DNA from: an uncultured Gemmiger sp. | GTDB taxonomy: Bacteria > Bacillota > Clostridia > Oscillospirales > Ruminococcaceae | DNA length: 64,000 bases | Direction: 5' to 3' | NCBI GenBank assembly: GCA_944382785.1 | Contig: CALWNO010000006.1 | Span: 19,563 to 83,562, forward strand | Part shown: piece after piece, positions 62,692 to 64,000 of the stretch | Position numbering within the stretch: the first letter of the stretch is position 1 | How the letters are laid out: each line of letters opens with the position of its first letter | Made by a program: the position numbers and the translations under genes | Notes under the pieces: model-generated | Databases searched by the model: none | What the model saw: the letters and a program-made list of their open reading frames with translations, nothing else | What the model was told of the DNA's origin: nothing

Positions 62692-63117
62692 ATGCCTACT
62701 TTTAACCAGCTCGTGCGCAAAGGTCGTGAGGTCCTGGTTCAGAAGAGCACCGCGCCTGCCCTTCAGAAGAGCTACAACTCCCAGAAGAAGCAGTACACCA
62801 ACCTGAACAGCCCCCAGAAGCGCGGCGTCTGCACTGCTGTGCGTACCATGACCCCCAAGAAGCCGAACTCTGCTCTGCGTAAAGTTGCCCGTGTCCGCCT
62901 CACGAATGGTATCGAGGTCACCTCCTACATTCCTGGTATCGGCCATAACCTGCAAGAGCATAGCGTCGTCCTGATCCGCGGCGGTCGTGTTAAGGACCTG
63001 CCCGGTGTGCGTTACCACATCATCCGTGGTACCCTGGATACCCAGGGCGTTGCGAACCGTAACCAGGCTCGCAGCAAGTACGGCGCGAAGCGCCCCAAGG
63101 CCGGTGCCAAGAAGTAA
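62692..63117 (+). CDS. rpsL: 30S ribosomal protein S12
   Basis: A 141-aa S12 starting [13 protein letters not shown]. The decoding-centre loops read [20 protein letters not shown] and [12 protein letters not shown], with the streptomycin-site lysines of the wild type (PKKPNS; RVKDLPG). AAGGAGAAAAGAA precedes the ATG; an upstream in-frame extension has no homology. Confidence 0.97.
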   Translation: MPTFNQLVRKGREVLVQKSTAPALQKSYNSQKKQYTNLNSPQKRGVCTAVRTMTPKKPNSALRKVARVRLTNGIEVTSYIPGIGHNLQEHSVVLIRGGRVKDLPGVRYHIIRGTLDTQGVANRNQARSKYGAKRPKAGAKK

Positions 63118-63226
63118 GGAAACATCTTTTCGCCATAAAATGGTCAGCTGACCCTTTTGTGGCATGACGGGAGTTTCTATACTTTCGAGTACCGATGATA
63201 TCATTTATGTGAAGGAGGGAAGAAAG

Positions 63227-63697
63227 ATGCCCAGAAGAGGTAATGTCGCTAAACGCGAAGTTCTGGCTGATCCTATCTACAATTCCAAGATCGTCACCCG
63301 CCTGGTCAACTCGATCATGCTGGATGGCAAGAAGGGCGTTGCTCAGAAGATCGTTTACGATGCTTTCGACATCGTGAAGGAAAAGACCGGCAATGATCCT
63401 CTCGAAATGTTCGAGAAGGCTATGGAAAACATCATGCCCAGCCTCGAAGTCAAGGCTCGCCGTGTCGGCGGCTCCACCTACCAGGTCCCCCTGGAGGTCA
63501 GCCCTGCCCGCCGCGAGACCCTCGGCCTGCGCTGGCTGACTCTGTACAGCCGCAACCGTGGTGAAAAGACCATGTCCCAGCGTCTGGCAGCCGAGATCAT
63601 CGACGCCACCAACAATGTCGGCGGCGCGGTCAAGAAGCGCGAGGATACCCACAAGATGGCCGAGGCCAACAAGGCTTTCGCGCACTACCGTTATTGA
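63227..63697 (+). CDS. rpsG: 30S ribosomal protein S7
   Basis: A 156-aa S7 starting [23 protein letters not shown], with the conserved [27 protein letters not shown] and [30 protein letters not shown] precedes the ATG. It follows rpsL by 109 bp and precedes fusA by 31 bp, the usual str-operon order. Confidence 0.97.
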   Translation: MPRRGNVAKREVLADPIYNSKIVTRLVNSIMLDGKKGVAQKIVYDAFDIVKEKTGNDPLEMFEKAMENIMPSLEVKARRVGGSTYQVPLEVSPARRETLGLRWLTLYSRNRGEKTMSQRLAAEIIDATNNVGGAVKKREDTHKMAEANKAFAHYRY

Positions 63698-63728
63698 TTC
63701 TTTTTGCAAGACCTAGGAGGTTAAAGCC

Positions 63729-64000
63729 ATGGCAACGCCGAGAGACGTTTCTCTGCAAATGACCAGAAATATCGGTATCATGGCCCACATCGACGCAGGC
63801 AAGACCACCACCACCGAGCGTATCCTGTACTACACCGGCATCAATCACAAGATTGGTGAGGTGCACGACGGCGCCGCCACGATGGACTGGATGGAGCAGG
63901 AGCAGGAGCGTGGTATCACCATCACCTCCGCCGCTACCACCTGCTACTGGAGCCATACCGAGACCCAGAAAGATCCCGTAGCTTTCAAAAAGAACCGCCA
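63729..64000 (+). CDS. fusA: Elongation factor G, N-terminal part (runs off the window)
   Basis: The first 90 codons of EF-G. It shows [26 protein letters not shown] with the P-loop AHIDAGKT (G1), [20 protein letters not shown] with switch I/G2, then a clostridial-type insertion ([19 protein letters not shown]) before the G3 region, which lies outside the window. AGGAGGTTAAAGCC precedes the ATG. The gene should continue for about 600 more codons. Confidence 0.96.
   Translation, partial: MATPRDVSLQMTRNIGIMAHIDAGKTTTTERILYYTGINHKIGEVHDGAATMDWMEQEQERGITITSAATTCYWSHTETQKDPVAFKKNR

Overview
The window looks like a chromosomal segment of a GC-rich anaerobic Clostridia member, most likely Oscillospiraceae/Ruminococcaceae (Faecalibacterium/Gemmiger-like). 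The reasons are Firmicutes-type RpoB/RpoC, SigA and EF-G sequences, AGGAGG ribosome binding sites, TTGACA-N17-TATAAT promoters, a DUF3793 gene beside feo genes, a FeoB-associated Cys-rich protein and an oxygen-independent (cbi) cobalamin pathway. The genus is inferred, not demonstrated.

Layout. 1-1.2 kb: a membrane diguanylate cyclase (minus strand). 1.3-5.7 kb: an iron locus with a DUF3793 gene, a DtxR/MntR-type repressor, two feoA genes, feoB and a small Cys-rich membrane protein. Five copies of the palindrome GTTAG-N6-CTAAC (one with a single mismatch) are spread through it. feoB has lost its start region and the P-loop part of its G domain, and the second feoA appears to start at AUA. 5.7-12.7 kb: tcdA, a ttcA-like gene, an unexplained structured intergenic stretch, glmM, tRNA-Pro(GGG), two uncharacterised proteins, an SRAP protein, bcp and yaaA.

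12.75-32.5 kb: one very compact operon behind a cobalamin riboswitch with a clear terminator. It encodes a BtuFCD-like ABC importer and nearly the whole anaerobic corrin pathway from sirohydrochlorin to cobalamin: cbiK, D, L, F, G, H, J, ET, A, cobT, cobU, cobS, a second short cobU-like gene, cobC, cbiB, cobD, cbiP, btuR and cbiC. Genes for precorrin-2 synthesis and for the lower-ligand base (bluB, bza) are not here.

32.6-42.3 kb: a membrane-anchored XRE regulator with a predicted extracellular BNR (Asp-box) domain, a region of very small reading frames, a C69 dipeptidase, and a response regulator/histidine kinase pair followed by an FtsX-type ABC transporter. A TGAC-N6-GTCA palindrome precedes both the regulator and the transporter. 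42.3-46.2 kb: on the minus strand, tRNA-Arg(CCU), a degenerate tRNA copy, a signal-less GH25 lysozyme, an SDR reductase, tadA and a CPBP protease. The first part looks like a remnant of an integrated element.

46.4-64 kb: housekeeping genes. These are a LysR regulator, rpmE (zinc type, with a long leader), a YigZ/IMPACT protein, dgt-dnaG-rpoD, rpoB-rpoC from their own strong promoter, pepF, and rpsL-rpsG-fusA (fusA runs off the end). No CRISPR array, insertion sequence, intein or intact prophage was seen.
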